Origin: an uncultured Campylobacter sp. | GTDB taxonomy: Bacteria > Campylobacterota > Campylobacteria > Campylobacterales > Campylobacteraceae | Direction of reading: 5' to 3' | NCBI RefSeq assembly: GCF_938017775.1 | Contig: NZ_CALIIU010000034.1 | Coordinates: 1-16,567 of the forward strand | Length of the DNA stretch: 16,567 bases | In this document: in pieces, positions 14,591-16,567 of the stretch | Layout: each line of letters begins with the position of its first letter | Numbering within the stretch: the first letter of the stretch is position 1 | Made by a program: the position numbers and the translations under genes | Notes under the pieces: model-generated | Seen by the model: only the letters and a program-made list of their open reading frames with translations | Told to the model about the DNA's origin: nothing | Database searches by the model: none

Positions 14591-15982
14591 ATGAAACTCA
14601 TCAAACTAAGTTTAGCTGCTGCGGTTTGCGCATGTGCTGTATCCTCGCTAAGCGCGGCGGAGAGCGTAGCCGATGCGATCACTAACGGTAAGCTTGGCGG
14701 AACGGTAAAGACAACTTACGCCAATAAAACCGTAGGCAATAGAGGCGAAGCCGCTACGGGCGATAACGACTACGAGGCATTCGGCGTGGGTCTTGAGCTC
14801 GGATACGTTACCGATCCTCTTTACGGCTTTAGAATAGGGCTTACCGGACAAGGCTGGTTGATGCCGTATCATGTAGGCTCAAGCAATAAGACCGCCTACG
14901 ATAAGGAGTGGTATACCAAGGGTGCGGTATTATCGGAATTATACCTAGGATACGGCATAGGAAATACCGATATAAAGGCGGGTAGACAATATGTCGTTAC
15001 TCCGCTGGTAGCAGGCAACTATACGAGGGCGTTTAAAGAAGCTTTCGAGGGCGTGGCGATATCTAATAAAGATATCCCCGATACCACCTTGTGGGGCGGA
15101 TGGTTTTATAAATTCCAAGGAAGGAGCAAAACCGCTATGGGCGCTCCAGCCGGCGAAGGAAAGGCTCCTTTGTTTAAAGATATGGTGATTCTGGGTAATA
15201 TGACCGGTCCGGTCGCCGTAAAATTTGAAAATATCTTCTCCGCATATGTTCAAAACAAATCCTTGCCTTATACTACTTTAACCGGCGCTTACGCAGCGGT
15301 AACGGACGTAAAACCCGCTAACGCGTTAAAAGACGGCGACGTTAGCTTGTATCTTGCCGAGGCAAATGTAAAAGTGCCGGTAGGCGAGATTTTAAAGCTG
15401 GGATTTGATCTTAACTACAAAGGTTCGCGCGTGGACGGAGGGCTGGAGCCAAGAAGGCTTGACGGCGATATGTTCGGCGCAAGAGTCTCGGTTAGCGAGT
15501 TTTTCGGATTCGGTCTATCGTATGCCTATACGACCGTTAGCGACGACGATGCCGTTATTTTGGGCGTCGGCAACGGCCCTGGATCATACACCGCTCTGCC
15601 TATTAGAGGTCCGTTCGTCTTCACAGGATATGCGGGTATGGATACGCACAAGATCGTGCTTGATTACAACTTCGGCGCTATCGGCTTGGATGGCTTCAAA
15701 ACCGCGCTACACTACGTAAAAGGCGATCAGGACAGAGTAGGCGGCACGAATAATATCAATGCTAGCGGGGCTGCGGGCCAAAAGGTCGGCACCAGCATGG
15801 ACGTAGAGGGCTGGGCGGTAACGGCAAACTACGCTCCTAAGGCCGTTAAGGGGCTAAGCTTGGGCGTAACCTACACTGCGCTTGAGAGAAGCGACCACTA
15901 CGCTAGCGGCGTAAATAGGAAGTTCGACGAGAATGAGATATGGTTGCAAGCTGCGTATAAATTTGATCTAAGCGCCAACTAA
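14591..15982 (+). CDS. OprD-family outer-membrane porin
   Basis: The 463-residue precursor has a signal peptide MKLIKLSLAAAVCACAVSSL with a likely cleavage after SLSA (residue 22). The leader closely resembles Campylobacter porin leaders. The mature part is a run of amphipathic beta strands with aromatic girdles. A conserved OprD-like stretch, DIKAGRQYVVTPLVAGNYTRAF... then FEGVAISNKDIPDTTLWGGW, lies at about 133-175. Such porins form monomeric or trimeric beta-barrel channels for small solutes; the substrate cannot be read from sequence. The protein ends YKFDLSAN, a few residues past the usual terminal phenylalanine signal. It is a single-gene unit with its own promoter and terminator. It could be called a major outer-membrane protein relative, but it is not a close match to the C. 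jejuni porA product by eye. Confidence 0.88.
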   Translation: MKLIKLSLAAAVCACAVSSLSAAESVADAITNGKLGGTVKTTYANKTVGNRGEAATGDNDYEAFGVGLELGYVTDPLYGFRIGLTGQGWLMPYHVGSSNKTAYDKEWYTKGAVLSELYLGYGIGNTDIKAGRQYVVTPLVAGNYTRAFKEAFEGVAISNKDIPDTTLWGGWFYKFQGRSKTAMGAPAGEGKAPLFKDMVILGNMTGPVAVKFENIFSAYVQNKSLPYTTLTGAYAAVTDVKPANALKDGDVSLYLAEANVKVPVGEILKLGFDLNYKGSRVDGGLEPRRLDGDMFGARVSVSEFFGFGLSYAYTTVSDDDAVILGVGNGPGSYTALPIRGPFVFTGYAGMDTHKIVLDYNFGAIGLDGFKTALHYVKGDQDRVGGTNNINASGAAGQKVGTSMDVEGWAVTANYAPKAVKGLSLGVTYTALERSDHYASGVNRKFDENEIWLQAAYKFDLSAN

Positions 15983-15988
15983 AGCTTT

Positions 15989-16014
15989 AAAGAGCGGAGT
16001 ATTTTCCGCTCTTT
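15989..16014 (+). terminator. Rho-independent terminator of the porin gene
   Basis: A perfect 10-bp stem (AAAGAGCGGA with TCCGCTCTTT) encloses a 6-base loop GTATTT and starts 6 bases past the stop. The right arm ends in TTT followed by CTC, so the T tract is short. The A-rich left arm would make it work from the opposite side too. Confidence 0.85.
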
Positions 16015-16567
16015 CTCATCCGTATTATTTTGCCTCGTATATGACGCAAAAAGAGCGTTAAACCCGAAAAATTTATTCTTTCCCATCATGCATTATCAAG
16101 CGAGCCCTTGCTTGTTAAATGCTTCAATCTAAACTCTCTAAATTTACACGGACTCTTAAATTTAATGCAGCAAGGGCTAAATTTAGACGATAAATTTACA
16201 AGATAGATCGGCGAAATTTCAAATTTATTCAATCCACTCCTCGAAATTTTAAAATTCTAAAACCTGCTATTTAAATTTAACGTAGCTATTTAATCTAGTA
16301 AAATTTCATAAGCATTTTACCGCAAGCAGACCATCAGCAAACTGATTTGTCTTTAAGCTCTTACAGGCATTGACTGCGCCCTAGTACGGCGCTGAGATAT
16401 TAAAAAAAGCGATGATTTTCGCACGGCTTCTTTCGGTAAAATTTTAATTTGGATAAATTTTAAAGCTCGTCCGTAAAGCGTAAAAGAGATGAAAAAGGAT
16501 AAAATTTTACCTATCGGATCAAGCGGAATAAAAGCGAGATAAAATTTGACCCGTTAAATTTAACTCG
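16015..16567. other. 553-bp terminal region without a recognised gene
   Basis: No ORF of convincing length or composition is visible on either strand, and no tRNA. It contains a long-range 10-bp inverted repeat (16103-16112 with 16169-16178), a short hairpin GCGCC-CTAGTAC-GGCGC (16376-16392), a 13-of-14 match to the AAATTTTAAAATTT palindrome (16244-16257) and many AAATTT words. It may hold the control region of a gene beyond the window. Confidence 0.5.

Noticed and set aside
16376..16392. Hairpin GCGCC-CTAGTAC-GGCGC as a terminator
   Set aside because: Stem is only 5 bp and neither side is followed by a T run in the direction of transcription.

Overview
The window looks like a chromosomal segment from a Campylobacter-type epsilonproteobacterium. 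It is probably one of the more GC-balanced, non-thermophilic species, with C. gracilis or a relative as a guess that cannot be proved here. The evidence is the natural-transformation gene order (ctsP-type ATPase, membrane protein, ctsE, ctsF), an OprD-like porin with a Campylobacter-style leader, an Hcp-like cysteine-rich Sel1 protein, and intergenic DNA saturated with AAATTT words. No insertion sequence, tRNA, rRNA, CRISPR array or prophage gene was seen.

Layout. Positions 1-5026 hold a tightly overlapping plus-strand operon for DNA uptake: the 3' part of a ctsP-type AAA ATPase, a single-pass membrane protein with C-terminal TPR-like helices, a small exported protein, the GspE/PilB-family ATPase CtsE and the GspF/PilC-family membrane protein CtsF. 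It is closed by a hairpin terminator at 5034-5064. The order ATPase, TPR membrane protein, E-ATPase, F-protein parallels mshM-mshN-mshE-mshG of MSHA-type pilus systems. Positions 5147-7429 encode the DNA translocase FtsK, whose true N-terminus appears to begin at a non-canonical ATA codon. About 1.1 kb of non-coding, repeat-rich DNA follows. Then come ftsW (TTG start) and murG, which polymerise septal peptidoglycan and make its lipid II precursor.

Convergent to murG on the minus strand lies a membrane-anchored Sel1/Hcp-like protein with four pairs of cysteines (11063-11974). Its promoter diverges from that of htpG (12312-14153). The htpG control region is the richest regulatory site in the window. 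It carries a consensus TTGACA-17-TATAAT promoter, a perfect inverted repeat with the geometry of an HspR (HAIR) operator just upstream, and a half-perfect HrcA (CIRCE) element between the -35 and -10 hexamers. htpG ends at a strong terminator. An OprD-family porin (14591-15982) with its own promoter and terminator follows, and the last 550 bp show no convincing gene.

Functionally this is mostly core genome: DNA uptake, chromosome segregation and division, septal wall synthesis, stress chaperone and outer-membrane permeability. I see no undescribed defence or mobile system. The points most worth a second look are the dual heat-shock operator architecture at htpG, the ATA start of ftsK, the recurrent 14-bp palindrome and tandem repeats in the intergenic DNA, and the extra exported gene inside the cts operon.
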